Below are positions 34,226-46,100 of a stretch of 64,000 bases of DNA, piece after piece. This DNA is from Seiridium cupressi (Eukaryota; Ascomycota; Sordariomycetes; Amphisphaeriales; Sporocadaceae). The translations under genes were made by a program, and so were the position numbers. The stretch's first letter is position 1. Each line of letters begins with the position of its first letter. The notes below the pieces were generated by a model. The model did no database searches and had not been told where the DNA came from. It saw only the letters and a program-made list of their open reading frames with translations. Location of the stretch: positions 124,001 through 188,000 of the forward strand of contig JARVKI010000039.1 of assembly GCA_036674765.1 (NCBI GenBank), given 5' to 3'.

Positions 34226-35751
34226 ATGGCTCTCCCACCGAGCTCACCGCGGCTCCCAAGCCCGCCGCCTCCTGCCGAGGACCAGATCGCGCCCAAGTCG
34301 CCTGGACTCGATACGCAGGCCAGTCAGATGGACCAAGGCCTTGTCGACACGAATTCGAAACGTCGCATCCATCCGGGAACGAAGGCCGAGGACATGGCTG
34401 CTGGTCCGCCACTTGTCCCTCTGAACGAGGTGCGCATGCTCTACGTCTGAAGTTTGCGACGGTCGCTAATCAAATGCTGCAGCTCGACTCGGCTTTCCAG
34501 CTCCAGGAACATCTCGCCGCCCTTCATTACCATCACACCCACTCGAACACGCAGCCGATCACGCGCCAGACTGCCTCGCAACTGGCTACCCCTCCGCCAG
34601 GCATCGATGAGACGCTCTGGCTCTACGAACTCTGTCGTTTCCTCATCATGCAGTGCAATAGCCTGATAGTCGGGTTTCTCTTCGACACACCACCATGTTC
34701 TCAAGCGACGTGTCCCGAAATGCGCGCCTCGGAGTGGCAGTTCCTATGTGCCGTGCACGACCAGCCCAAGAGCTGCTGCGCCATCGATTACTGCTGTCAC
34801 ACTCTTGACTGGGCTGCGAATGTGGTAACGAACCCAAAGATCTTCCCGAGCCGCTTCACCGTGCTCAATGAGGGCCACGACAGGAATGCTGTTCAGAAGA
34901 ACCTAGTCAATGTGTTTAGAAGATTGCACCGCATATTCGCACACGCCTGGTTCCAACACCGTGGCGTCTTTTGGAATATCGAGTCTCAGTCGGGACTTTA
35001 TGTCTTCTTCAAGAGAGTGTGCGATCTAAACAACCTTCTGCCAGCTGAGAACTATAAGCTTCCACCTGAAGCCGAGGGTTTGGATCCCACGCCAACAGAG
35101 AAGGAAGAGAACCAGCCCAAGGTAACGGCTATCGCCAAGCCTCCCGTGCGAGAGATCAGTGGTAACGCCCAGGAGGATGATGACCGGAACAGTAGTCTAC
35201 ACGCAAGACGAAGTAACACGGCCAGGCACTCTAGCAGGCCATCTACTGGTAGTCTGGTCACTACTGTCATCGAGGAGCGAGAGGACGAACACTCTGACAT
35301 GAGCGCCAAGTTGAAAGGCATACATATCTCGGCGCCAGAAACTGTAGAGGAAGAGTCAGAAGTTGAGGTACCGGTTATCGTGGAAGGGGAGATGTTGGAT
35401 GAGGATGGGTCTGTGCCCCAGCAGCGCCTGGAGCCTCGCATCGACGTCCAAGAAACAACTCCTGAGGACGAGCACACAACAGAAAACGAGCAGGAATCAG
35501 TCCCTACCTTAGGAAGCAGTGATGTACCAGCACTTGAGCATGAGGACGTCTCGAAGGCGACGGAGGAAAAAAAGGAAGAAGCTGCTCAACCCCCTTCCGA
35601 GGAAGCTGATGAAGCATCTGGCACAAGCACTGCAGATTTTGCAATAAATGGTGCAGCAGAGCAGCCCAATACAGGGTCCGGTCCCGAATCCAACGAGACG
35701 GTGGAGGACCCGAAAGACCCAACGGCGGAGCCTGCTGAGGGGGAATCTTAG
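34226..35751 (+). CDS. MOB-family protein, MOB3/phocein type (STRIPAK subunit)
   Basis: Phocein/MOB3 is a core subunit of the STRIPAK phosphatase-kinase complex; in filamentous ascomycetes it is needed for hyphal fusion and fruiting-body formation. Exons 34226-34429 and 34483-35751 (53-nt intron with a CTAAT branch-like site) encode 490 residues. The MOB fold covers about residues 70-260. Its zinc ligands are visible as CSQATCPEM (two Cys) and FAHAWFQHRGVF (two His), along with ETLWLYELCRFLIMQCN and SEWQFLC. The long tail beyond residue 280 is Glu/Pro/Ser-rich and probably disordered. Start at 34226 has a strong ACCATGG context; an upstream in-frame ATG at 34193 would add 11 residues. The phocein type rather than MOB1/MOB2 is inferred from the CPEMRASEWQFLC region and the long acidic tail. 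The frame stays open for another 90 codons past the stop, described separately. Confidence 0.88.
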
Positions 35752-36024
35752 TACGGTTCTTATGACCCGGTGCAGCAAGATTACACATGTCTCCTAGCGG
35801 AGGCAGAAGACGTCCTTGGAATCGCTATCGCAGCCCGCGATCGAGCTGCTAGGCAGTTGGGCGTTGAACTCCAATCGATGGACCGAATCAGCGAGGACGA
35901 GCTTGCCGATGAACAGCACGGTACTAGCGAGAGAGAAGACCTTGGAAAGATCATCAGGCATGCTAATGAAATTGCCAATGCTCTACGCCAGGCCAGAGAG
36001 CGCCGGCAGGACAATAATGGATGA
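35752..36024 (+). other. In-frame, coding-like extension after the MOB3 stop codon
   Basis: Immediately after the TAG at 35749-35751 the same frame stays open for 90 codons and reads as a typical protein: YGSYDPVQQDYTCLLAEAED, then helical segments with ARDRAARQLGVELQSMDRIS and DLGKIIRHANEIANALRQAR. It may be the true C-terminus reached by splicing or readthrough. A 51-nt segment 35701-35751 starts with GT (GTGGAG) and ends with the stop codon's own TAG; removing it would keep frame and delete the stop. That donor is weak. A sequencing error or a separate 3' exon with another upstream donor is also possible. Confidence 0.45.
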
Positions 36025-37704
36025 GGATGTAGAGAGCCTGGGCACGGGGCTGGTAGCAAGGACGATGTTGCGTTCCACAGTGATCATCAGATATCGAACC
36101 GTTCTCTCAGAACAGGAAGGTCTCGCTTGTCTTCAGATGATAGTCGAACATCCGTTTGGCGGGGGTTTGAATAGGGTTTTATGAGATAATGCAGTTTGGG
36201 TATGCTATAGCGTATGATTGACAAAGTCTAAGCGATGAGACGATTAGAGGTATGATTCTGGGAGGGCCAACCATTTTCGTTCGTGGAAGTATACCACATA
36301 CGAGAGACCACTGTAATTCTTGAAGAAGCTTAATAAAATAGGGCTGTACGTATACAGCAGTTTTATTCTGCCCGAGTGTCAGATCATAGTTCATCTTTGG
36401 CATGTTAATGTTTTTGGTCTTCGCTCCTATGAGATGTAGCCTTGTCGACCCGCGGCAACGATCTAGCACATCATAGACTCACGGATTCATCGAGGTTGAT
36501 GACGCTTCTGTGTATGCATAGCCATTAATATTGAAGACAATAAGAGTTACTGTGTACGGAAAGGTAGTTTATGCGTAATAGCAGGGATGGCCATTCTCCC
36601 CTTTTCCCCCTTCTCCTTTTCCAGTATTTCCCATTTTCTGTCCGAATGCGTCGCCTGACGGATCCATTTTCCCGCGGGTCTAGATAGTGTTGGGGAAACC
36701 CTTTTCATTTTCGCAAGGTTTCCCCGTCTCTGGACTTTTTTTTATGAAGTTTTGCAATTGCTTGTATATAGGTGAGAGTATGTTGTTTTGGCAGCTTTTC
36801 AGGTGATCAGTAGTCGCCGGCTTTGATAGGTGAGACTGATCATAAGGAGATAGTGTATCAGTCAGTGCCAGGGGTTCATACGGCTCGACGACCATGCGTG
36901 TTCGTGTACTGCAATGCAAAGTAGTAAAGCATTCGCCAAATACCCCACGACATATCATGACACGCCGGGTGATGATGTGGAGGCTCGGTTTGTCACGGCA
37001 GCTGTGTGTGCGACCCAAAAAGCATGGTCGCGACCGACAATGCCCAGAGTCCCACGCCAAAGATCTGTTTAGGTAGCGCCAGCGATACCATTAGATCTAC
37101 AGCCATGATTCCCCATTGGCTATATTGCAATACCAAGAAGTAGGTAAGCAACATTGAACCATAAATCCGTGTGTATCTACGGATCCGCCGGGGGGGGGGG
37201 CCAAGACCTCGCACCATGTAGATGATCTACCCCCCCTTTTCCGTTTGATTACCTAACCCGCCTCGGCCCGTCGCGGATGCAACGCAAAACCGATGCTGCA
37301 GCCCGTCCAAACCCACAATTTCGTCAGATCTTGAGTGGCAGCGCAGTAATTTGCAGGCGTCCCCGATGAACGCATCAGACAAATTTGGGAAATGAACGCA
37401 GCAACCGGCTCGGGTTTGTCTCAGGGTTGGTGGGCCAGGCCCTTATATTTCTACTCGGTATGACGCCCGTGGTCAGTTAAGACATTGGCTGTGAGTCCTG
37501 GAGATGGCATTGGCCGGTCAGTGTAGTTGGCCATGTAGGTTTTGAGTGTGGTGTAAAGAGCCATAGACTTCATGCATGCCCACGTCGGTGGTTTTTGCAA
37601 CTTTGTATATTTCATTGACACCTTCCTAGGCGTAGAAACATTAGAGGCAAACTCCAAAATCCCGAGGTCTAGCCAGTCTGACGACTGCCTTGGACGTACA
37701 GTCC
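36025..37704. other. Intergenic region between MOB3 and the zinc-cluster gene
   Basis: About 1.7 kb between convergent genes, with no supported ORF. It contains pyrimidine-rich DNA near 36595-36640, a G-rich homopolymer run around 37190-37200 and a C-run near 37230. A 20-nt sequence at 36368-36387 also occurs at 33305-33324. Confidence 0.4.
36368..36387. repeat. 20-nt direct repeat, copy 2
   Basis: Identical over 20 bases to 33305-33324 (CTGCCCGAGTGTCAGATCAT on the plus strand). The other copy is the 3' end of an intron in the COG0523 GTPase gene. A chance 20-base match within 64 kb is very unlikely. Confidence 0.75.
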
Positions 37705-40189
37705 CTACCCCATGATATTTTTGCCTTTCCTAGGTGGGGATGGTTCGAGAGGTGATGAACTCTCGTCTCGGAGATCCAACCGCATCTTAGCAAAGATTGA
37801 GCTCATTTCCCGGAGGTTTTCGGTTTGCTCGGTGACGGGATTTGCGTTGCGCTCATCTGCGAAAGCGCGAATACTTCGCAAGATAGGCGTGAGGCCCTCC
37901 TCATTTGGAAGCCACCAATGTGCGCAGGATGGGTCCTGGAAGATTTGGGAGAATCGCGTCCTCATCGTGAGGGGAAAGACGTATCTAAATGAGACAGAGA
38001 TCAGCTGGCGTCGAACGTGATTGGTTTAAATGGAAAGTGAAAAATGCAGCTTCCGATTCTAGGTCGATTGAAATGCCATGGCTACCATATGCAAATCTGG
38101 TTGGAACCTCATCGACGCTTGTGACGGAGCGGATGTTGATAGCACGAATCCACGGGTATCAAACTTACCCTAAAGATTCGACGGTAGCGAATTTGCGCCT
38201 CATCCATAGTTGGTGTTTCTCGTCCTTGGGAAGGAAGAGCGTAGCAATAGCCAAGCCAGACTGGAGCACGACCAACGCCCCATTAGGGGTAGATGGCCAT
38301 CTCTCCACGGTCTCGAATATCTGACATATTTCAAAGGCCAAGTCCCGTAGCTCTCTCGACGGTTCCTGCTGCAAGGCAAAAGCCTCCTGACTCTTGTGCA
38401 TCACGAGGATGGAACGCCATTCGCAGAGCAAAAGTGTGGTAGCAAAGAAGTGCGACTTGTAGAGAAATCTGCTGGCGTAAGGATCGACAATGTCGTCGTC
38501 GGTCAGAGGTCTTCGGTACTCGAATTCGGTGACGAGGTAATCCTGATTGCACAAGTCTTGGTCTCCGTCGAGGTTCGCTTTCCAGTTCCTGAGGCGTTCT
38601 TCAAGGCGCTTGTGCTCTTCGGCGAACGCAGCCCCGGAAATTTCGCCTCGACCGCCCCTAGCGTAGAGAAGTGCCATGTCTACCGTGATCAGGCTGATTG
38701 CCGAGGAGTAAAGCTCGATTTTCAAGCTCAAATCGCCTGGCTCTTGTGCTAGTTGACCCTCGAAATATTGCATAATGGTCGAAAACCACTCTCGAGGCAG
38801 TCGCGTCTCGAAGCCGCCCAGCATCCCAACGAACACATCAAACCGGACGTACCACGTCAGCAGCGCACGCGTGACATAAGATTGCATTGCTGTTATTGGG
38901 GTGAAGATGGTCGCCAATATTTGCAGAGCGGCTTTCTGATGGCCCATTAGGCTAACCCAATCACCAAGATATTCCTACTAATGCTATTAGCATATACTTT
39001 GGTACAGCGCCGGTCCAAACACCCCTTACTTCAATGGTGGCGAGCTGCAAGATTGTCAGGAGAGTCGCAGTATTCTGTTTTTCCTTCTTCCTGAAGGAAG
39101 CGAGGAGCAGAGTGACACTTTTGTTGTAGTAATTCAGAAAGTCCTGAATCTGACCTTTTGGATTGTTGATCGTCGAATGGTATGCTGCGAATCCCACCAC
39201 AGCGTACAGTAGAGCCTCGTTTCCCGGCCGAATCGCAGTGCCTGGGAGGAATGTCCTGCAAAAGTCCTCGGAGTCCACAACCATACCATAGTTGTAGTGC
39301 GTAATGTTTTCGGAAAAATAGTCGAGATAGAAGCGGAGGTCCGGCGAGAGATGAGACCAGTCTAATGACCCCGGTTGGATGGAGGGATCGGAGGCACGAA
39401 ACGGTGCCATGAAACCAGAGCTTGTCCCCGTGGACAGGGACGGCGACGAACTCTTGGTCCCATCTGCGGAGGGAGTCTCGGACCCATACCGTGTGCTCGG
39501 CTTCGGAAATGTTGAGGTTGATGCAGCGCTTGCCCTTCTATAAGACGATTGCCTGTATCGTGGCGACTCCTCTTCCGGTTCTTCCTCGTCTGCAATCGAT
39601 TCTAGCTTTGGATCTCGTTCCGCTTCGTCGTCGTGATCTTCTGGTGACTGTCCAGGACTCGCCTCATCTTTTGCTGCCGAGTCAGAGGATCCCTTAGGAG
39701 GTGAAGCCTCGGGATAGACACATTCTCGTTTGCCTTTGCGACATCCTAAATCTCATAGTCAATAACCAGCCTGCTTTGTTTTTTCCACACAGGAAAGATA
39801 TCCTTACTCTCGCAGATAGGATGTGTTTCGTCGCACTATCACACTTTAGCAAGCTATTTCGCGTAGTATACATGGTTGCTTACCTTGACGCGTCTGCTCC
39901 GACACGTATAGCAACCGGACCTTGTACGACGGTGTTTAACGTGATCTATCCCCGGCGCCGATTTCCTTCTATTCCGGGAGTTCTGAGGCTTTGGAGGTTG
40001 GAACATGATAGGATCTGGAAAGCCAGTGACATAGCCCAGGCTCTCATAAGGGTTAACCAGGGCCATTTCGCCGCCTTCTAGCTGCATCTGGGGATTGTGC
40101 ACGTATGGATGAGCATCTTGGGATCCTGGACTAGTCTCCTCTCCTGGGCCTGCCCCTGCCGGAATGTAATGCTGATAGAAACCATCCAT
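37705..40189 (-). CDS. Zn2Cys6 transcription factor with fungal-specific C-terminal domain
   Basis: A nuclear DNA-binding regulator. Five exons (39884-40189, 39808-39835, 39030-39745, 38169-38974, 37705-37984) encode 711 residues. Splicing restores a perfect zinc-cluster spacing, C-X2-C-X6-C-X6-C-X2-C-X6-C at Cys93, 96, 103, 110, 113 and 120, within HRRTRSGCYTCRSRRVK, CDETHPICER and CRKGKREC. Exon 2 is only 28 nt and carries the middle cysteines. A Ser/Glu/Pro-rich linker follows. The rest (about residues 230-650) is a helical region like the fungal-specific transcription factor domain of the Fungal_trans_2 type, with LDWSHLSPDLRFYLDYFSEN, YAVVGFAAYHST, FETRLPREWFSTIMQ and HFFATTLLLCEWRS. The start at 40189 (MDGFYQHYIPAG) is preferred over an ORF start at 40294 whose extra residues look non-coding. 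Targets are unknown. Upstream lies a 9-kb gene-free stretch. Confidence 0.9.
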
Positions 40190-43100
40190 TGGGCTCGTTG
40201 AATTGCGACCTCGTTCGACCGAAAGAAAGTATCCCAGTAAATCCGCCAGACCAATGACTTTCCAACCCGAGCGAAAACCCCAAGAGTAACACAATTAGTC
40301 ATGCCCAGCTCGTATAAGTCGCAGGTATCTCGGCGTTGACTTCTTGAGGTATAAAACGAATATGAGTCCCCCAAGACTTGGAACTGTCGACTATTCAGGA
40401 CTACAGCGTCCGGCTACAAGAGAAAGGACTAGACCACGCCAAGGTGTTGGAAGTAGTCCAGTGTGTTGTCAACAGAACGGGGTAATAGAGTTGTGCTGTT
40501 GAGTAATAGACTAAGAGTAAAGGCGGTTCCAGCGGGAAGAACGGTTTATCCCTGCTAAGCGTCGAGTCGGGACCTGCCTAACCAATGGTTGCGCTCGGGC
40601 ACAGGCTTGAGGTTCTTGCAGTGAGTATTGGTTTGCAGTGTCCCGTAGCACGGCCGGATCTGGCGCCCAGTAGTGGACCTGGGCTGCTCGAGACTGTCTC
40701 GCTGCCGCCTTTACCCACGCATGAAAGTCCAGGAATGTCCTCTCACTCTGAGCTGAGGATCTACCAGGAGGGACAGCGCAAGGCTTCGACCCAGACTTGT
40801 CGCTGATGGAGGTCAGAGGTGTATTTGCGCCCGCTATTGTGGGGACTCGGGATTCCTGACGTTCGTATATTTTATGCCTGTTAGAGTCCAGTCTTCCCTG
40901 ATGAAAGGCCACCTCAGGGATCTGCTGACAGGATGGCTGCTATAGCGGGGCTTCCAATTGATACCCTAGAGTGGAGGATGTGAGGACAAGGTTCCACGGG
41001 CAAGCCAGATGGTTGGGGGTGCCGACTGTCTGACAGGAAAGTGACCCTCCTAGTCGGCAGCGGTGGGCGGGTTTTAATGGTGAAGAAGCCACGGGTTCGG
41101 CCGAGACCTTGTCGCCCAGAGCTGGGTGGGAACTGGGAGATTTTTTGGAACGCTTGGTGAATGTGTTGTGGTATTACTTCCAGCGTTGTTGGCAGAATTT
41201 GGGTCTGCACAAATGACGGGCAATCCTGAGTCCAGTTGAATGGTGATTAATTATTCGGTGTGATCCTTGGCTCTTTGAAATCAATACCAAAAATTTCCCA
41301 AACGATTGAGGCTGTCGTGACAGGATCTGGGCCTCATGGGCCGAGGTTGTGTTGTCTGCTGAAGAGTTGGCACACGTAAAATAGCTCGAGTAGGTAAAGT
41401 GCCGAACACACAACACGGCGCACAGATAGGAGGAGATTCCACGTTGGCGTGCAATGTAGGGCAATCAAAAGCTCGAAATTTTGATCTTGGTGTCGACCAT
41501 GGGTTAGGCAGAGTCGCAGCAGTCCAGGAACGCTCAACCAGGATTGGCCGTGGAGTGATAGAGCCGGTTTGTATTGCAGGTCGAGGCGAGGTATACCCCT
41601 GTCTGTGGCGCCTTGTCAGAAATAACCCCTTGGATCTTCGCACAGATCTCTGAGCTTGATGAAACTGCTTGGAGCAGAGATTACGTGGGACAACGGTTCT
41701 CCACGCGTCAGCGGTCGGCGAAGTCACGATCCCAGCTTTGTATACTTGAGCATTGGCCGGGACGTCAAGAGGTCGGATTACCGGCGCGAGTAAAGAGTTC
41801 TTCCGACAGGCAGGAGCTCTAGCTGGTGCCGCTGCAGGGAATACAAGCCCTAAAGTTTGGAACTTGCTGAACCAGGTATAGCTATATGTAAGTGAGGGTT
41901 GATGATGTAGTGGTGGCCACCGGAGCGCCTACGCATGGGTTTTTTTCTACACGCAGTGTTCCATGTGATAATAACTAGACTTGGTCAGTTCAGCAGACGT
42001 GTTGCAGCTTGTGAGATAACCTACTGCATCCCCATCCGTTTCTTCGCCCGGGTAATTCTTGTCGTCCGAAGATGTGATAAGGTCGCGGCAAGTAGGACTA
42101 GGTCTGCTAGGGTCCTCATTTACAAGACCCAGAATTCCAGGAAGCCGCTCTTGTGTGGTGGGGAAGTGGAAGACTGGGGCATATCTACAGGGATTACAAG
42201 AACTTGCAACCTACTGCCACTACGTTTGATCACCACTGGCTGAAGGGGGTCGGTCTAGTGGAGTCGGCCAGCAGTTATTTGACACCAGCGCAATGTCTCG
42301 ACGCTGCCTGCCAACGTTCCTGGGATGGAGGTGACTCGGGGCGAGTTAATTCATGACAAATTTGATGAGGATGCTTGAGATGAAGGGCTTCTGGTTGGTC
42401 ATGAGGATCGATGGCCCCGGCAGAGCTGGTGACTTCGGACGAGGGAGACGAATCTCTTTTTCGTAAATTGCAACAAGGGTGTATCGTATGCGCACGCTGA
42501 TACCAGTCAATCTTCCTAGATACAGTGGTCTTGATGCTCAGTGCTGGACCCCGCAGGATCTGATTACATGTGTTGAGAAAATACCTCCATCTAATCATTG
42601 GGGGATTCGACTAGCCCTTTTCAAAGGACACAGGCTCAGCTGCAGCAACCTTGACACGGCTCGATGAACGTCTACTCCGCCTAGCCTAGACGGGTGAGGT
42701 GTACCCCTGCCCGGTCTGACTGGATGGAAAGCATGAGGCAAAGAAAACGGCTATGATGGACAGGGCAGCAAGGGATAGTGCCGTTCGTCTAGCTGCTGTA
42801 AGTCCCAAGATGGTGGGACTGTGCAACGTGACGAATGCATAGATCGATCTTCCCGGCGCGAAAAAGACACTTGTAAGAACAAGGCCGATAGACAGGGTAT
42901 CTCCTCACGATAGACGCTCGGCCTCGGCCAGGAGGCGGTCCGCCGCGGTAAAGATGTGCAGGGTCAGAGTACAGTAAGAGCCTAGTTAGCTCGTCGTTGC
43001 GCAGCCTAGCACCAAGGCCGTCCGGATATCGGGTTCGAGTTGACGGCCCATACATAGGAGCTCCTGTAGGCATAATTTCCAAAACAATCTCAGCTGAAAT

Positions 43101-46100
43101 GGGTTTTACTGCAGCGAAAGCGAAGTCCGCGGCCAGAACATGGCCAGACGGGCGGCTCGATGGATGACGATATGCTGGCTAAGAGTCCCCATTTCGGAGT
43201 GGCGCCTCGAGAAGGAAAGGTGGCATCCGTAACAAGGTAATGCAGTCATCCTAGTCCTTGCAGCGGTGTCAGTCCACCAACCATGCTGTACATAGTTGCG
43301 GCCAGCCCACCCGCCGGCAGGGAAGCCGAGGACAGACCATCACTGCATGCGGCCCTCGAGGTGGGGGGGAAGGTGTAAAGCAAAAAAAGAATGTCACCTG
43401 GACGCCGAGAGTGAATTCCGCAGTGGTCCCAAGGGGAGGGACGGGCGAGATGAAAGGCTGAAGATGGTTTGGGAACGTGGCTCTAGCAAGTCTAGCTTGC
43501 AGCTCGACGCCAGCTACACGTGGGACTGTGACCCTCAAATCTTTTCGGGTCTCTCCATGATTTAACCTAAAGTCGGTCGGCCAATGACGTTACGGGCGCC
43601 GTCCCAAGTTGTAGCAATCTTCGCACAATGTGGTCTAGCAGATGTCGCAAAACCGCGTTACACGGGTTGGGTGCTGCTTGAAGCGTTCCAAACGTTCATC
43701 CACTGCTCATGGCCTAGTTAGGGGCATTTCCAGATATGCACAATATGCTTACACATCTCACCGGCCGCCGGCCATGCATGCACATGAAGTCTCGGTGCTG
43801 CAGTCGCAGGCTCCATTCCGATCTGACTGATGCATGAGGGTCAAAATGCTACCCATCTATGGCGCCTATGTATGGTACCATGAGGTCGGGCGACCGTGCG
43901 CATGCAGGTGAGCTATAAATTGCAGAGATATCACGACCCTTGCTCGCTGCTAGAGCCATTCCGTCTGCGCAAGAACAGAAGGAGCTTCGAGGATCGAGGA
44001 GATTGCGCCTGCGAAGCTAGAGAGACGGAGCCGTCTTTTTGGCAATCAATTGTGGCGGCTGCGGGCCCAGGTCATGAATCAATCCAAGCAATAAGCGCAC
44101 ACTTGACTGCAATCCTGGGTACATTACCCACCTAGGCATGGTACATACACCCGAGTGCAGAGTATGCTGGATTTGCAGTCAAGACATACTGCGCTGTGTG
44201 CATGTAACGCAAGATGAAGCGGCTCTGTCGGGGGGCTATTTTTGCGGCTCCCCAAGACTCGTGGACGGACCGTTGGGTTACGGGGTTATGCCTGTCTCCC
44301 TGAGTGCACGCAACTGTCTAGATCCCGAAAGCATTTTTAGATCCCCGGGTCCCACTGCATCCCCTTGCCCAGCGCTTGGCCCAAAGAGCCATGTCATCTC
44401 CAGTGCGCGCAATGCTTCTGCGCCACCTTCTTATTGAACCTGACGCAATATCAACGAGCTTCAGGGGCGTGGTTTTTGCCCTTTTTTCTACCCCTTCGCA
44501 ACTGACGAACGTACTACTTTCCAGCACCGCATGCCGACCGAGTTGCTTTACCCAGCAGGACGTGGCATCTAGGCCACCATTGCATTTCGCGGCACGGAGA
44601 CAGGGAGTTTCAGAGTGCTGCTCTCCCTCCCCCCAGTCCTGAATCTCCACCAGTCCTCAGCTCAATTTATCTTAGCCTCATGTGGCGCGCGCTGATGACT
44701 GCTTCACCTGCGGAGACGCTCAGCACCCTCCTGGGAAATTGCTAGACACTCGTGGACCGGTCTCTGCGGTATGTGAGAGGCGCAGAAACCATTCATGAGA
44801 CGCCGACGAGCAGGGAACTGGTCCACCCTGTATTCGGGGAAGCATTACCGCGACACTACAGATTGTGCCACGAGGGTATCGACATCAATTGTGCCGCCGC
44901 CTCAGGTTTGATCTTCTCGCGCGGTTCCGTCCCTCCCACTCAGAGTTCATGCGGGCCAAGCTGCAGTCAGATTAATTGCATGAACACCACTAGTAGACAA
45001 CCGTAAGCCTAAAGGCCTGACGGCACCGGGCGCGGCCACAAGACCAAGACAGCCCTCAAGCTCTCCGACGTCCCGGTTTATTCTTGGAAACGGGCATTCC
45101 CAAGGAGGCGGATCTGCAAGTCAAACCCCTGCCAACCCTCTATACCCTGCGCCGGTCTGTGCTGCATTTCCGAAAGGACCGGGGGGGGAGGCTAGTCGAT
45201 TGGGACAGCGCTAATCTGTGAAACCAGTTTGGTAGCCTCACTTGCAGCGATGACAATAAAATATATATTAATTGCGACAATTACGAATGACGGGCACATT
45301 TAAATTTTTTTTCTACTCCTTTCCGTCTCACTTGTCATGCCTTGCGAGCCTAGCATCCCTCGTGGCCCGGAAGCCAGTCCCCCAGCCAATCTAGAACCCC
45401 GGTATACTCTTGCTCTACCTGAAGTCTCCATCAATAATAAACTCGTAGTATGGCAGGCATTATTAACAGCGGACAAATTACCCAGACCGGAGCGTTATAT
45501 GAGCACAGATATATAAACATTCGGACAAACTGCCATTTTTTCTTGAGGCAATCCTTGTAAGCACTACCGCAATATGCTGGAGGATCACCCCCAGACAATG
45601 CAACCTCGACGGCTCCAAATTGCGGAAACGTCAACACTAAGACAAGGTTGTGCTATATGTCCTGCCGCCCTGACAGCCGCTCGACAACATCAGCTCGAAA
45701 TTAAGGAGGAGACGAAAAAAGACACAAGCAACTCGCGAACCTTGGTATTGCAGCGCTGGCACGGGCTGACAAAATGATATGCATGTGTACCCGCATTTGC
45801 CGTTGCTATGGAGGATATAGAGGCGCGACTATATCATTGATGTTTGGCAATTTACCGGGTGCCAGTAGTCAGGGCACGAATACGTCGTATAACTAACAAC
45901 AGGGACATGGACTGGGCATGTAATTAGACTTCACCTCTAGCTCGAGCGTTCGTAGTTGACCCTATGGTTTGTTTTCCAGATGTCCGGTAAACCAAGATGC
46001 CCTGGTTGGTTTGCTCTCGGGAGAGCAATGCGCAGGCTCGAGGGAACGGCACTACAGTAGATCTGCTCGGTCAAGTACCTGGGCAAAGCGCGCAGACACC

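Noticed and set aside
35751..35797. 47-nt intron starting at the MOB3 stop codon
   Set aside because: GTACGG...CCTAG ends are possible, but the resulting frame stops after about 17 codons and is less protein-like than the in-frame extension.
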